Below, in pieces: positions 52,280 through 61,311 of a stretch of DNA of 64,000 bases (positions within the stretch are counted from its first letter, which is position 1; each line of letters opens with the position of its first letter). A program made the position numbers and the translations under genes. Origin of the DNA: Pseudomonas sp. ADAK13 (GTDB taxonomy: Bacteria > Pseudomonadota > Gammaproteobacteria > Pseudomonadales > Pseudomonadaceae); NCBI RefSeq assembly GCF_012935715.1, contig NZ_CP052860.1, positions 7,236,099 through 7,300,098 of the forward strand, in the 5' to 3' direction. The notes under the pieces were generated by a model, which worked only from the letters and a program-made list of their open reading frames with translations, had not been told where the DNA came from and searched no databases.

Positions 52280-52304
52280 CGGCCTTCGAATTTCGCGAAG
52301 GCCG
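52280..52304 (+). terminator. Terminator-like hairpin after the LysR gene
   Basis: CGGCCTTCG and CGAAGGCCG form a perfect 9-bp stem over a 7-base loop, 5 bp after the LysR stop. The T tract is poor (ATTCC). It probably separates the regulator transcript from the catabolic genes. Confidence 0.5.
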
Positions 52305-52394
52305 ATTCCACAATTAGCAATTCCCCTGTTGCCGCAGCTGTGCCAAGAATGCCCCCGCCAGACCTTCCTATAAAAACAACACAGGAGACACGGC

Positions 52395-53501
52395 GTGTCC
52401 CAATCCCCCACCCGCTCCACCCACCGCATCGCCGTGATTCCCGGCGACGGCATCGGCCGCGAAGTGGTGCCCGAAGGCCTGCGGGTACTCGACGCCGTCA
52501 GCCGGCGCTTCGGTATTCACTTTCACTTCGACCACTTTGCCTGGTGCAGCGAGCACTACCTGGCCCACGGCACGATGATGCCCGACGACTGGGCCGAACA
52601 GATCGGCAGCCATGACGCGATCTTCTTCGGCGCCGTCGGCGCGCCAGACATCATTGCCGACCACACCGCTGTGTGGGAGTCGCTGCTGAAGATCCGCCGC
52701 CAGTTCGATCAATACGTGAATATCCGCCCGGTGCGCCTGATGCCCGGCGTGCCCTGCCCGCTGGCCGGCCGTGTACCGGGGGACATCGACTTCATCGTGG
52801 TGCGGGAAAACACCGAAGGCGAATATTCCAGCGTCGGTGGGCGCATGTGGGAAGGCACCTCGCGGGAAATCGCGGTGCAGGAATCGATCTTCTCCCGCGA
52901 AGGTGTGGACCGCGTGGTGGATTACGCTTTCAAACTGGCGCAACAACGGCCCCGGAAAAACCTGGTGGCGGCGACCAAATCCAACGGTATCTCGATCACC
53001 ATGCCGTTCTGGGACGAGCGGGTGAACGAGATTGCACGGCGCTACCCGGACGTGAAAACCGCCAAGTTCCACATCGACATTCTGTGCGCGCACTTCGTGC
53101 AGCATCCCGACTGGTTCGATGTGGTGGTGGCGTCCAACCTGTTCGGCGACATCCTTTCCGACCTCGGCCCGGCGTGCACCGGCACCATCGGCATTGCGCC
53201 GTCGGCCAACCTCAATCCGGAGCGGCGCTACCCGTCGTTGTTTGAACCGGTGCACGGCTCGGCGCCGGACATTGCCGGGCTGGGCGTCGCCAATCCGATC
53301 GGGCAGATCTGGTCGGCCGCACTGATGATCGAGCACCTGGGTGACGGTGATCCGCTTTATCAGGAAGCCGCGGCGGCCATCGTGTCCGCCATCGAAACGG
53401 TGCTTGCCGAAGGCCCGCGCACCCGGGAAATGGGCGGCAGCGCCAGCACCGTCGAAGTGGGCCGCGCCATCGCCGAATGCGTCGCAGGGAACAGGAGCTG
53501 A
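52395..53501 (+). CDS. Tartrate dehydrogenase / D-malate dehydrogenase family
   Basis: 368 residues of the isocitrate/isopropylmalate dehydrogenase family. Seen are IAVIPGDGIGREVVPEGLRVLD, the substrate-binding RxxxxxRxxR-like region near QFDQYVNIRPVRL, VVRENTEGEYSSVGGRMWEGT, and the metal site SNLFGDILSDLG. The ENTEGEYS form marks tartrate/malate enzymes over isopropylmalate enzymes. It oxidises and may decarboxylate tartrate or D-malate with NAD. GTG start with AGGAGA before it. The aldehyde dehydrogenase gene follows after 2 bases. Confidence 0.9.
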   Translation: MSQSPTRSTHRIAVIPGDGIGREVVPEGLRVLDAVSRRFGIHFHFDHFAWCSEHYLAHGTMMPDDWAEQIGSHDAIFFGAVGAPDIIADHTAVWESLLKIRRQFDQYVNIRPVRLMPGVPCPLAGRVPGDIDFIVVRENTEGEYSSVGGRMWEGTSREIAVQESIFSREGVDRVVDYAFKLAQQRPRKNLVAATKSNGISITMPFWDERVNEIARRYPDVKTAKFHIDILCAHFVQHPDWFDVVVASNLFGDILSDLGPACTGTIGIAPSANLNPERRYPSLFEPVHGSAPDIAGLGVANPIGQIWSAALMIEHLGDGDPLYQEAAAAIVSAIETVLAEGPRTREMGGSASTVEVGRAIAECVAGNRS

Positions 53502-53503
53502 AC

Positions 53504-54952
53504 ATGACCCACGCACATTACATCGCCAACCAATGGCGGGCGTCGACCTCGCTGGAAGACATTCCGGTGATCGACCCGAGCACCGGCGAAACCTATTCGA
53601 GCATTGCCCGTGGCACGGCCGCCGATATCGACGCGGCGATCAGCGCGGCGCGCCAGGCCCTCGGGGAAACCTTTGATGGACCGTGGGGCCAGTTGTCTGC
53701 CGTAGAGCGCAGCCGCCTGCTGGCCAAGCTCGGTGTGGCGGTGCTGGAACATCATGAAGAGCTGGCGCAGATCGAAGCGCGGGACACCGGCAAGGCATTG
53801 AAGGTCGCCCGCGCCGATGCCACCGCCCTTGCCCGCTATTTCGAATATTACGCGGGTGCCGCCGACAAGCTGCACGGCGAAACCCTGCCGTATCAGGCCG
53901 GCTACACGGTGCTGACGGTACGCGAGCCCCATGGCGTGACCGGGCATATCATCCCGTGGAATTACCCGATGCAGATTTTCGGGCGCAGCGTCGGCGCCTC
54001 CCTGGCGGCGGGCAATGCCTGTGTGGTCAAGCCGGCGGAAGATGCCAGTCTGTCGTTGCTGCGCCTGGCGGAAATTGCCACGGAGGTGGGCTTTCCGGCG
54101 GGCGCGATCAATGTGGTCACCGGTTATGGCTACGAAGCCGGCGCGGCGTTGTGCGCACACCCGGGCATCGATCACATCTCGTTCACCGGCTCCACTGTCA
54201 CCGGCACGGCGGTGTCGAAAGCCGCCGCCGAACGCCACTGCCCGGTGACGCTGGAGCTGGGCGGCAAGTCGCCGCAACTGGTGTTTGCCGATGCCGACCT
54301 GGATGAAGCGCTGCCGGTGCTGGTGAATGCCATCGTGCAGAACTGCGGGCAAACCTGCTCCGCCGGCAGCCGCTTGCTGGTGGAGCGCAGCATTTACGAA
54401 ACCCTGCTGGCGCGCCTCAGCCAGCGTTTTTCCGAGCTGCGCGCCGGGCCTTCAGCGCTGGACCTGGACATGGGCCCGCTGATCAACCAGAAGCAGCAAC
54501 GCCAGGTGCGCGAGTTTATTCGCGAAGCCGAACAGGCCGGGATCACCGTCGCCGCGCGCGGCACGGTGGTGGCCGAGGCCGGCAGCGCCGGGTATTTCCA
54601 GGAGGCGGTGCTGTTCCGCGACGTACCGCCCGACAGTCGCCTGGCGCAACAGGAAGTCTTCGGCCCGGTACTCGCCGTAATGCCCTTCGACGATGAAGCC
54701 GACGCGATTCGCCTGGCCAACGGCACCGAATTCGGCCTGGTGGCCGGCGTGTGGACCCGCGACGGCGCACGCCAAATGCGCCTGGCCCGCAAGCTGCGCT
54801 GCGGCCAGGTGTTCATCAATAACTACGGGGCCGGTGGTGGCGTCGAACTGCCATTTGGTGGGGTAAAGGCCAGCGGTTATGGCCGGGAAAAGGGCTTCGA
54901 GGCGCTGCTGGGCTTTACCACCTTGAAGACCATTGCGATCAAACACGGTTGA
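53504..54952 (+). CDS. NAD(P)-dependent aldehyde dehydrogenase
   Basis: 482 residues. Landmarks are GVTGHIIPWNYPMQIF, the cofactor loop FTGSTVTGTAVSKAAA, the general base in LELGGKSPQLVF, and the catalytic Cys in NCGQTCSAGSRLLV. It sits between a hydroxy-acid dehydrogenase and an SDR and probably oxidises an aldehyde made in the same pathway. The start at MTHAHYIANQWR is preceded by AGGAG. The substrate is not readable. Confidence 0.92.
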   Translation: MTHAHYIANQWRASTSLEDIPVIDPSTGETYSSIARGTAADIDAAISAARQALGETFDGPWGQLSAVERSRLLAKLGVAVLEHHEELAQIEARDTGKALKVARADATALARYFEYYAGAADKLHGETLPYQAGYTVLTVREPHGVTGHIIPWNYPMQIFGRSVGASLAAGNACVVKPAEDASLSLLRLAEIATEVGFPAGAINVVTGYGYEAGAALCAHPGIDHISFTGSTVTGTAVSKAAAERHCPVTLELGGKSPQLVFADADLDEALPVLVNAIVQNCGQTCSAGSRLLVERSIYETLLARLSQRFSELRAGPSALDLDMGPLINQKQQRQVREFIREAEQAGITVAARGTVVAEAGSAGYFQEAVLFRDVPPDSRLAQQEVFGPVLAVMPFDDEADAIRLANGTEFGLVAGVWTRDGARQMRLARKLRCGQVFINNYGAGGGVELPFGGVKASGYGREKGFEALLGFTTLKTIAIKHG

Positions 54953-54984
54953 TTCCTCACAACAACAAGAACGGAGAACACACC

Positions 54985-55743
54985 ATGCGTTTAGCCAATA
55001 AAGTTGCGATCGTCACCGGCGCCGGTTCGGGTTTTGGTGAGGGCATCGCCAAGACCTTTGCCCGCCAGGGCGCCAAGGTGATCGTCGCCGACATGAACGC
55101 GGTCGGCGGCCAGCGGGTGGTCAATGAAATCGCCGAAAGCGGCGGCCATGCGCATTTCATCGAGGTCAACGTGGCCAACGATGAAAGCATGGGCGCCCTG
55201 TTGCGCGGCACCCTGGAACAGTTCGGCGGCCTGGATATCGTCATCAACAACGCCGGCACCACCCACCGCAACCGGCCGATGCTGGAGGTCGACGAGGCCG
55301 AGTTCGACCGGGTGTTTGCGGTCAACGTCAAAAGCATCTTCCTGAGCGCCAGGCATTTTGTGCCGCACTTTCGCGGCCAGGGCGGCGGTGTGTTCGTCAA
55401 CATTGCCTCGACGGCGGCGATCCGTCCGCGTCCGGGACTGGTCTGGTATAACGGCAGCAAGGGCGCAGTGGTGGTCATGAGCAAGACCATGGCGGCAGAG
55501 TTGGGGCCGGACAATATCCGCGTCAACTGCGTGAATCCGGTCGTCGGTGCCACGGCATTGCTCAGCGAATTCATGGGCGTGCCGGACACCCCGGAAAACC
55601 GCCAGAAGTTCATGGCAACCATTCCCCTGGGGCGCTTTTCCACCCCGCAAGATGTGGCCAACGCCTGCCTGTACCTGGCGTCGGACGAAGCGGCGTTCAT
55701 CACCGGCACCTGCCTGGAAGTCGATGGCGGACGCTGCGTGTAA
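54985..55743 (+). CDS. Short-chain dehydrogenase/reductase
   Basis: 252 residues. Cofactor loop VTGAGSGFGEG near residue 11, acidic Asp at the end of strand 2 (VIVADMN) suggesting NAD, INNAGTTH, active-site Ser in NIASTAA, and YNGSK (Tyr/Lys). The C-terminus FITGTCLEVDGGRCV is classical. It resembles glucose- or cyclohexanol-dehydrogenase-like SDRs. It is the third enzyme of the run and probably oxidises an alcohol to the aldehyde or ketone used by its neighbours. Confidence 0.9.
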   Translation: MRLANKVAIVTGAGSGFGEGIAKTFARQGAKVIVADMNAVGGQRVVNEIAESGGHAHFIEVNVANDESMGALLRGTLEQFGGLDIVINNAGTTHRNRPMLEVDEAEFDRVFAVNVKSIFLSARHFVPHFRGQGGGVFVNIASTAAIRPRPGLVWYNGSKGAVVVMSKTMAAELGPDNIRVNCVNPVVGATALLSEFMGVPDTPENRQKFMATIPLGRFSTPQDVANACLYLASDEAAFITGTCLEVDGGRCV

Positions 55744-55770
55744 CTCACTCTCACAGGGACCGGAATTGCT

Positions 55771-56742
55771 ATGTGTGATCTTCATAATAAGAACGAGCCG
55801 AACACCAGACAATTGCTTGAAGGCCTGCCAAAGAACTGGGGTAAATGGGGACCGGACGACGAAGTCGGCGCCCTCAATTACCTGACTGAAGCCGAAGTAC
55901 TGCGGGGCGTCGCCTCGGTGCGCCAGGGCAAGACCTTTACCCTGCAAGTGCAGATCGGCCATCCTGACGGCGACCCGATGTGGCCGGCGCGCAACCCGTC
56001 GATGCGCTTCAACACCCTGGACCACAGCCATTACCACTTCGGCAAACAGCCGCACATGACCGGCGGCGCGGCGTACTCCGACGACGTGATCTTCATGCAG
56101 CTGCAAGGCTCGACCCAGTACGACGCCCTCGGGCACGCCTGGTACGACAATCAACTGTGGAACGGCTACGACGCCAACACCACGGTCGGCGGCATGGCCA
56201 AGGCCAGTGTGCTGGCCATCGCCGAACGGGGCGTGGTGGGTCGCGCCGTGCTGATCGACATGGCCCGGTATCGCGGCAAGAAGTGCCTGGGCCGTGGCGA
56301 AACCTTCAACCACCTGGACTTGCTCGACGCCGCCAAGGCCCAAGGCGTGACCATTGAGAAGCGCGACATCCTGATCATCCGCACCGGCTCCATGGGTGCG
56401 TTTTATGAACTGGGCAAAACCGAGTTCTTCAAGGACCTGATGGAGCCGGGGCTGACTTACAGCCGGGAGCTGGTGGAGTGGTTCCACGAGATGGAAATCC
56501 CCAACCTGGTGACCGACACCATCGCCAACGAAGTGATCACCGACCCGGTGTCCGGGGTGCAGATTCCGCTGCATTGCGCGCTGATGCGCAACCTGGGGAT
56601 CGCCTTCACCGAAATCGTGCTGCTGGAGGAACTGGCCGCCGATTGCGCGGACGACGGCCAATGGAAGTTCCTCTACACCGCCGCCCCGTTAAAGATTGTC
56701 GGGGGCAGTGGCGCGCCGGTGAACCCGGTGGTGATCAAGTAA
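55771..56742 (+). CDS. Cyclase-family metal-dependent hydrolase
   Basis: 323 residues of the cyclase/kynurenine-formamidase-like family. The metal motif, usually HxGTHxDxxxH, appears as MQLQGSTQYDALGHAWYDN: Asp and the last His are kept, and His of the GTH triplet is Gln. This variant occurs in a larger subfamily with the WNGYDANTTVGGMAKASV signature, so it is probably active. It likely opens a lactone or amide ring. It is the last gene of the four-enzyme run, 27 bp after the SDR. Confidence 0.86.
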   Translation: MCDLHNKNEPNTRQLLEGLPKNWGKWGPDDEVGALNYLTEAEVLRGVASVRQGKTFTLQVQIGHPDGDPMWPARNPSMRFNTLDHSHYHFGKQPHMTGGAAYSDDVIFMQLQGSTQYDALGHAWYDNQLWNGYDANTTVGGMAKASVLAIAERGVVGRAVLIDMARYRGKKCLGRGETFNHLDLLDAAKAQGVTIEKRDILIIRTGSMGAFYELGKTEFFKDLMEPGLTYSRELVEWFHEMEIPNLVTDTIANEVITDPVSGVQIPLHCALMRNLGIAFTEIVLLEELAADCADDGQWKFLYTAAPLKIVGGSGAPVNPVVIK

Positions 56743-56750
56743 CCCGAGGA

Positions 56751-57065
56751 TCAGACCTGACCTTTGTCCCATAGCCGGACTAACTCTCCAGGTGCCAACT
56801 CTTCAGGCACCTGGAGCATCAACCGGTCATCGCGATCATCCTGGCGAAAGCGCACTTCGATTTGGTAGAAGCGCTGGTCGCCCCTTCCCGACTCAACCGA
56901 GGCCAGTGGCAGGCAACCGTTGAGCAACGTGCAGATCTGTTCGCGCTCATCCAGATTGCACTGGGCAAACTCGATCTCGCGGGGCCGGCTCAACATCGCT
57001 GTTACCCCGCCTTGGCGGGACAGACGCACCGTGGCATCGCTGCCCAGGGGTGGTAGCTGTTTCAT
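56751..57065 (-). CDS. Emfourin-type inhibitor of M4 protease
   Basis: 104 residues with no signal peptide. The pattern LPPLGSDATVRLSRQGGVTAMLSRPREIEF and FYQIEVRFRQDDRDDRLMLQVPEELAPGELVRLW is that of emfourin (M4 inhibitor), encoded next to protealysin-like proteases. It should bind and block the neighbouring enzyme inside the cell. The genes are 10 bp apart in the order protease, inhibitor, as in Serratia. Confidence 0.85.
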   Translation of the reverse strand: MKQLPPLGSDATVRLSRQGGVTAMLSRPREIEFAQCNLDEREQICTLLNGCLPLASVESGRGDQRFYQIEVRFRQDDRDDRLMLQVPEELAPGELVRLWDKGQV

Positions 57066-57075
57066 CGCATTCTCC

Positions 57076-58110
57076 TCATCCCGGGCTCACACCCACACCG
57101 GCCCAGGCTTTCTCCACCGCCTTGGCCTGGGTGGCGCCGAAACGCTCACGGGCATGCGCGACGGTCAAGGTGGCAAAGCCTTGGAAGTCCGCATCATTAT
57201 CGAGTTGTTTATCGCAGAGGGTGTCATACCAGACTTGCCCTGCCTGCTCCCAGGCCGCCCCGCCCAAGGCCGTCGCTGCGAGGTAAAACGCACGGTTGGG
57301 GATCCCGGAGTTCAAGTGCACGCCGCCATTGTCATCCTGAGTGACGACGAAGTCCCGCATATGCGCCGGCTGCGGGTCCTTGCCCAGTACCGGGTCGTCA
57401 TAGGCGGTGCCGGGATGGGACATGGAGCGCAGGCCTTTGCCATGGACCTTGTCGGTCAGCAAATCCGCGCCGATGAGCCAGTCCGCCTGCTCGGCCGTGT
57501 GCTTGAGCGCGTATTGCCGGGTAAGGACGCCGAACACGTCGGAGATTGATTCGTTGAGCGCCCCGGACTGGTTGCGGTAAACCAGGCCGGCTTCGCTCTC
57601 GATGATGCCGTGGGTCAGTTCGTGGGCGACCACGTCCAGGGACCGGGTAAAGCGCTGGAACACCTCACCATCGCCGTCGCCGAAGACCATTTGCGCACCA
57701 TTCCAGAAGGCGTTGTCATAGCCTTCGCCATAATGCACGGTGCCGGTCAGTGCGAAACCGCGATTATCGATGGAGTCGCGCCCGTAAACCTGCCAGAAAA
57801 AATCATGGGTCGCGCCCAAGGCATCGTAAGCCTCATCCACCGCCGCATCGCCGCTGGCCCGCTGCCCTTCTGCGCGTACCAGGTCACCCGGGAGCACCGT
57901 CAGGTGGCCGGCGTCGTAGACATTGCGTTGCAACGCGCCGGTAACGGGCGCCGCCGAAGCCTGGCCAGGCTTGCCTGGATTGGGCAGTAACTGGCGAACG
58001 TGGGTCAGGGTATTCAGGGCTCGCGAGCGCTGCCAATCTGAACCGTGGTCGATCAGCCGATGGAGAATGTAGGGCGGGATAAATCCCGGGCACGAACCTG
58101 GACTGGGCAT
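57076..58110 (-). CDS. Protealysin-like M4 metalloprotease
   Basis: 344 residues, the size of protealysin. A short propeptide (~1-45) has the motif SCPGFIPPYILHRL, where Cys and Pro act as the maturation switch. The catalytic part has VVAHELTHGIIES (zinc histidines and Glu) and GALNESISDVFG (third zinc ligand), and the catalytic His lies in NDNGGVHLNSGIPN-type sequence (here DDNGGVHLNSGIPN). There is no signal peptide, as in protealysins, which act inside or leave by other routes. AAGGAG precedes the ATG at 58110. Confidence 0.93.
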   Translation of the reverse strand: MPSPGSCPGFIPPYILHRLIDHGSDWQRSRALNTLTHVRQLLPNPGKPGQASAAPVTGALQRNVYDAGHLTVLPGDLVRAEGQRASGDAAVDEAYDALGATHDFFWQVYGRDSIDNRGFALTGTVHYGEGYDNAFWNGAQMVFGDGDGEVFQRFTRSLDVVAHELTHGIIESEAGLVYRNQSGALNESISDVFGVLTRQYALKHTAEQADWLIGADLLTDKVHGKGLRSMSHPGTAYDDPVLGKDPQPAHMRDFVVTQDDNGGVHLNSGIPNRAFYLAATALGGAAWEQAGQVWYDTLCDKQLDNDADFQGFATLTVAHARERFGATQAKAVEKAWAGVGVSPG

Positions 58111-58250
58111 GGGCGTTCTCCTTGTCAGATAGCTGTCTGTCTTGTTGTGATGCGGTTTTGCCCCCGAGGTTCGATTGGATCGGGTGGCGAATTTGCGTAT
58201 CGCCGACTCGCCACTAGACTCAGGACTCCTCTTACATGGAAGTCCACTCA

Positions 58251-58838
58251 ATGAATGTCATTCGCCCTCTTCGCCAGGCCATTGCCCTGGCAATCCTGTT
58301 ATCCGCCGGTGCCCTGACGGCACATGCCGCCGATATCCCGCTGTCCAAGTCGCTGGAAGCCGATGAGGTGACCACCAAGGTGCTCAAAGTGGATGCCGCC
58401 AGCCATCAGGTGGTGCTCCAGGGCGCTGAAGGCCGCGAGGTGCATGTGCAGCTCAGCGACCAGGCCAAGGACCTGGGCAACCTCAAGGTTGGCGATCAGG
58501 TCAAGGTGCTGGTGACCCATTCGGTCGCAGCCGTACTGGACACCGACATCGACAAAGGCGCGCCCGACGCCACCGAGAAAGCCGGCGTGCTGCGCGCCAC
58601 GGCGGATAACCCGAACCCGGGCGGTGCTGCCTTCCGCCAGGTGCAGGTGCAACTGAAGATCACCCACATCGACTTGAAGAAAAACCAGGTGACCCTGGAA
58701 AACCCGGCGGGCCTGAGCAAAGTGCTGACCGTGGAAAAACCGGAAATCCGCGCCGGCCTCAAAGACCTCAAGGTCGGCCAGAGCGTGTTGGTGACCTACA
58801 CCGACACCCTGGAAATCAGCACTGCCCACGAAGGCTGA
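58251..58838 (+). CDS. Exported protein of unknown function
   Basis: 195 residues with a signal peptide (~1-27, LSAGALTAHAADI). The mature part is beta-rich and looks like two related halves: a segment with VLKVDAASHQVVLQGAEGREVHVQL...LKVGDQVKVLVTHSVA, and one with ITHIDLKKNQVTLENPAGLSKVLTV...LKVGQSVLVTYTDTL. Each has a 'DxxxxxVxLxxxxG...LKVGxxVxVxxT' pattern, so an internal duplication is likely, possibly an OB-like or copper/YobA-like barrel. It is periplasmic. No name is justified. Confidence 0.75.
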   Translation: MNVIRPLRQAIALAILLSAGALTAHAADIPLSKSLEADEVTTKVLKVDAASHQVVLQGAEGREVHVQLSDQAKDLGNLKVGDQVKVLVTHSVAAVLDTDIDKGAPDATEKAGVLRATADNPNPGGAAFRQVQVQLKITHIDLKKNQVTLENPAGLSKVLTVEKPEIRAGLKDLKVGQSVLVTYTDTLEISTAHEG

Positions 58839-58859
58839 CGGCAGCGCAGGCCCTTCAGC

Positions 58860-59327
58860 TCAAGGCTGATGGGCCTGCGCCAAATAGTCTTCGATGTTGT
58901 TCATCTGATCGTCCCAGCCTCGGGAGTTCTTCTTGTAGGCTTTTTGGCGGCGAGCTTCCGGGATTGCGTCAAACCCTGATTCCACCACCCGCAACAAAAT
59001 GCCTTCGGCGTGATCCTCAAGGGTGAACTCCACCAGCGTGGGGGTTTCCGTGTCGTAGTCCACATCCTTGTCTACGGCGTAGGGATGCCAACTGAAAGAG
59101 AACCGCGTTTGCGGCTCAAGGCGCTCGATTGTCGCCTTCCACACCACATGCTCGTAACCGGGGTAGGTGATCTGGGCTTCAATGGCCCGACCCGGTGCGA
59201 ACTGCTTGCCCTTGAGGGCGATGCCAAACCAGCTGCCGAATTGCTCGGCGTCGGTCAGTGCTTCCCAGACGCGTTGACGTGGAGCGTTGAGCAGGACTTT
59301 ACGTTTGATTTCATTTGATTCGTGCAT
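58860..59327 (-). CDS. SRPBCC (AHSA1-like) domain protein
   Basis: 155 residues, a single START/AHSA1 helix-grip domain: IKRKVLLNAPRQRVWEALTDAEQFGSWFGIAL at the N-terminus and VEFTLEDHAEGILLRVVESGFDAIP. The cavity usually binds a lipid-like or aromatic ligand. The function is unknown; many are stress or toxin-antitoxin-like proteins with ArsR partners, but none is adjacent. CAGGAGGTG precedes the ATG at 59327, which fixes the start. Confidence 0.87.
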   Translation of the reverse strand: MHESNEIKRKVLLNAPRQRVWEALTDAEQFGSWFGIALKGKQFAPGRAIEAQITYPGYEHVVWKATIERLEPQTRFSFSWHPYAVDKDVDYDTETPTLVEFTLEDHAEGILLRVVESGFDAIPEARRQKAYKKNSRGWDDQMNNIEDYLAQAHQP

Positions 59328-59418
59328 GAGACACCTCCTGTATTGACAGTAGGCGACATCGACCAATGCGCAACCTTTGAGAAGGGATAGGGCATGACTC
59401 GCGTCATGCCCCATGGCC

Positions 59419-61311
59419 TTAAACGTGGGGATCACCCGGTGCCTTGCTGGGGGTCGCGTATTGCGGCTTCAAGTGGCCTTCCTGATCGAGCAACCAGGCA
59501 TCCATGATCTGGCGCACCACCGGGCCGGCCACACGGCCACCGGCCTCGCCGTTTTCGATCATGACTGAAATCACGATCCGTGGGTGCTCCGCCGGGGCGA
59601 AGCCGACGAACAAGGCGTTGTCGCGGTTGCGCTCCAGGGTTTTCAAGCGGTTGTAGCGCTCACCCTGCTTGATCGCCACCACCTGGGCGGTACCACTCTT
59701 GCCGGCAATCCGGTATTGCGCACCGGCTGCCGCTGCCCGGGCGATACCACGTGGGTCGTGCATAACCAGCTGCATACCGTGGTTGACCTGTTCCCAATCG
59801 CGCGGGTCTTTGAGGACGACATTGGGCATCGGGTTTTCATCCACTGGCGCCACGCCATTGATGGTCTTGGCCAGGTGTGGTCGGTTCCACACGCCTTTGT
59901 TGGCGATCAGCGCAGTGGCCTGGGCCAGTTGCAACGGGGTGACCTGCATGTAGCCCTGGCCGATGCCGAGGATCACGGTTTCACCCGGGAACCACGGTTG
60001 GCGCCGCGTCGCACGCTTCCAGGCCTGGGATGGCATCAAGCCGGCTGACTCTTCGAACATGTCCAGGGAGACTTTCTGGCCGAGGCCGAACTCGGCCAGG
60101 TAGTCGTGCAGGCGATCGATGCCCAGCTTATGAGCCAGGTCGTAGAAGTAGGTGTCGTTGGAGCGCATGATTGCCGCGTCCATGTCCACCCAGCCGTCGC
60201 CGCTGTGGTTCCAGTTACGGTATTTGTGGTCGAAGTCCGGGAGTTGGTAGTAGCCGGGGTCGAACACGCGGGTCTGGGCGGTGACCACGCCGCTGTCGAG
60301 GCCGGCGATGGCCACTTCCGGCTTGATCGTCGAACCCGGCGCATAGAGCCCGCGCAGCACACGGTTGAACAACGGCCGGTCGAGGGAATCGTGAAGCGCA
60401 GCGTATTCCTTGAAGCTGATGCCGGTGACGAACAGGTTCGGGTCAAAGCTCGGCTTGCTGACCATCGCCAGGACTTCGCCGGTTGCCGGGTCCAGGGCCA
60501 CCACCGAGCCGCGCCGATCGCCCAAGGCCTCTTCGGCGGCTTCCTGGAGTTTGACGTCCAGGCTCAGCACGATGTTTTTGCCGGGGATCGGGTCGGTGTG
60601 CTTGAGCACGCGCAGCACCCGGCCCTGGGCGTTGGTCTCGACTTCTTCATAGCCGACGTGGCCATGCAGCTCCGACTCGTAGAAACGCTCGATACCGGTT
60701 TTGCCGATGGACTGCGTGCCCCGGTACTCCACCGAGTCGAGGGCCTTGGATTCTTTTTCGTTGATCCGGCCCACGTAACCAATGGAGTGGGCAAAGTGCG
60801 CACCCAGCGGGTAATGGCGGACGAATTGCGGCTCGACGTCCACGCCCGGCAGGCGGAATTCGTTGACGGCCAGCACGGCGATCTGTTCTTCGGTCAACTC
60901 GTAAAACAGCGTGACGGGCACGAAGGGATGACGCGCCTGTTTGAGCGCTTTGTCGAATACACCGCGGTCTTCAGCGGGCAGATGCAGGAGGCTGACGATA
61001 GCGTCCAGTTCTCCCTTGAGGTCGGTCGTGCGCTCGCGAGTGATCGTCAGGTTGTAGCTGGGACGGTTGTCGGCAAGTACTACGCCGTTGCGGTCATAGA
61101 TCAGGCCGCGCGTCGGTGTAATCGGCAGGACATGGACGCGGTTGTTTTCCGAAATCGTGGAGTGATAGTCGTACTGCACCACCTGCAGAAAGTACATCCG
61201 GCCTACCAGGGCGCAGGTGATGCCGATCACCAGCAGTGCGCAGGCCAGCAGCCGCTTGTTGACCAGGCGGTTTTCTTTTTCGTGATCCTTGATGGGTATC
61301 GGTTCAGGCAT
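59419..61311 (-). CDS. mrdA: Penicillin-binding protein 2 (stand-alone MrdA paralogue)
   Basis: 630 residues. An N-terminal membrane anchor (~18-42) is followed by the PBP dimerisation region (GLIYDRNGVVLADNRPSYNL) and the transpeptidase domain. Ser327 in PGSTIKP is the active serine, SND is in MRSNDTYFY, and KSGT is in AGKSGTAQV. It cross-links peptidoglycan during rod elongation. In most pseudomonads the main mrdA is next to rodA; here it stands alone between SRPBCC and aldehyde dehydrogenase genes, so it is likely a second copy. Whether another copy exists cannot be seen here. Confidence 0.93.
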   Translation of the reverse strand: MPEPIPIKDHEKENRLVNKRLLACALLVIGITCALVGRMYFLQVVQYDYHSTISENNRVHVLPITPTRGLIYDRNGVVLADNRPSYNLTITRERTTDLKGELDAIVSLLHLPAEDRGVFDKALKQARHPFVPVTLFYELTEEQIAVLAVNEFRLPGVDVEPQFVRHYPLGAHFAHSIGYVGRINEKESKALDSVEYRGTQSIGKTGIERFYESELHGHVGYEEVETNAQGRVLRVLKHTDPIPGKNIVLSLDVKLQEAAEEALGDRRGSVVALDPATGEVLAMVSKPSFDPNLFVTGISFKEYAALHDSLDRPLFNRVLRGLYAPGSTIKPEVAIAGLDSGVVTAQTRVFDPGYYQLPDFDHKYRNWNHSGDGWVDMDAAIMRSNDTYFYDLAHKLGIDRLHDYLAEFGLGQKVSLDMFEESAGLMPSQAWKRATRRQPWFPGETVILGIGQGYMQVTPLQLAQATALIANKGVWNRPHLAKTINGVAPVDENPMPNVVLKDPRDWEQVNHGMQLVMHDPRGIARAAAAGAQYRIAGKSGTAQVVAIKQGERYNRLKTLERNRDNALFVGFAPAEHPRIVISVMIENGEAGGRVAGPVVRQIMDAWLLDQEGHLKPQYATPSKAPGDPHV

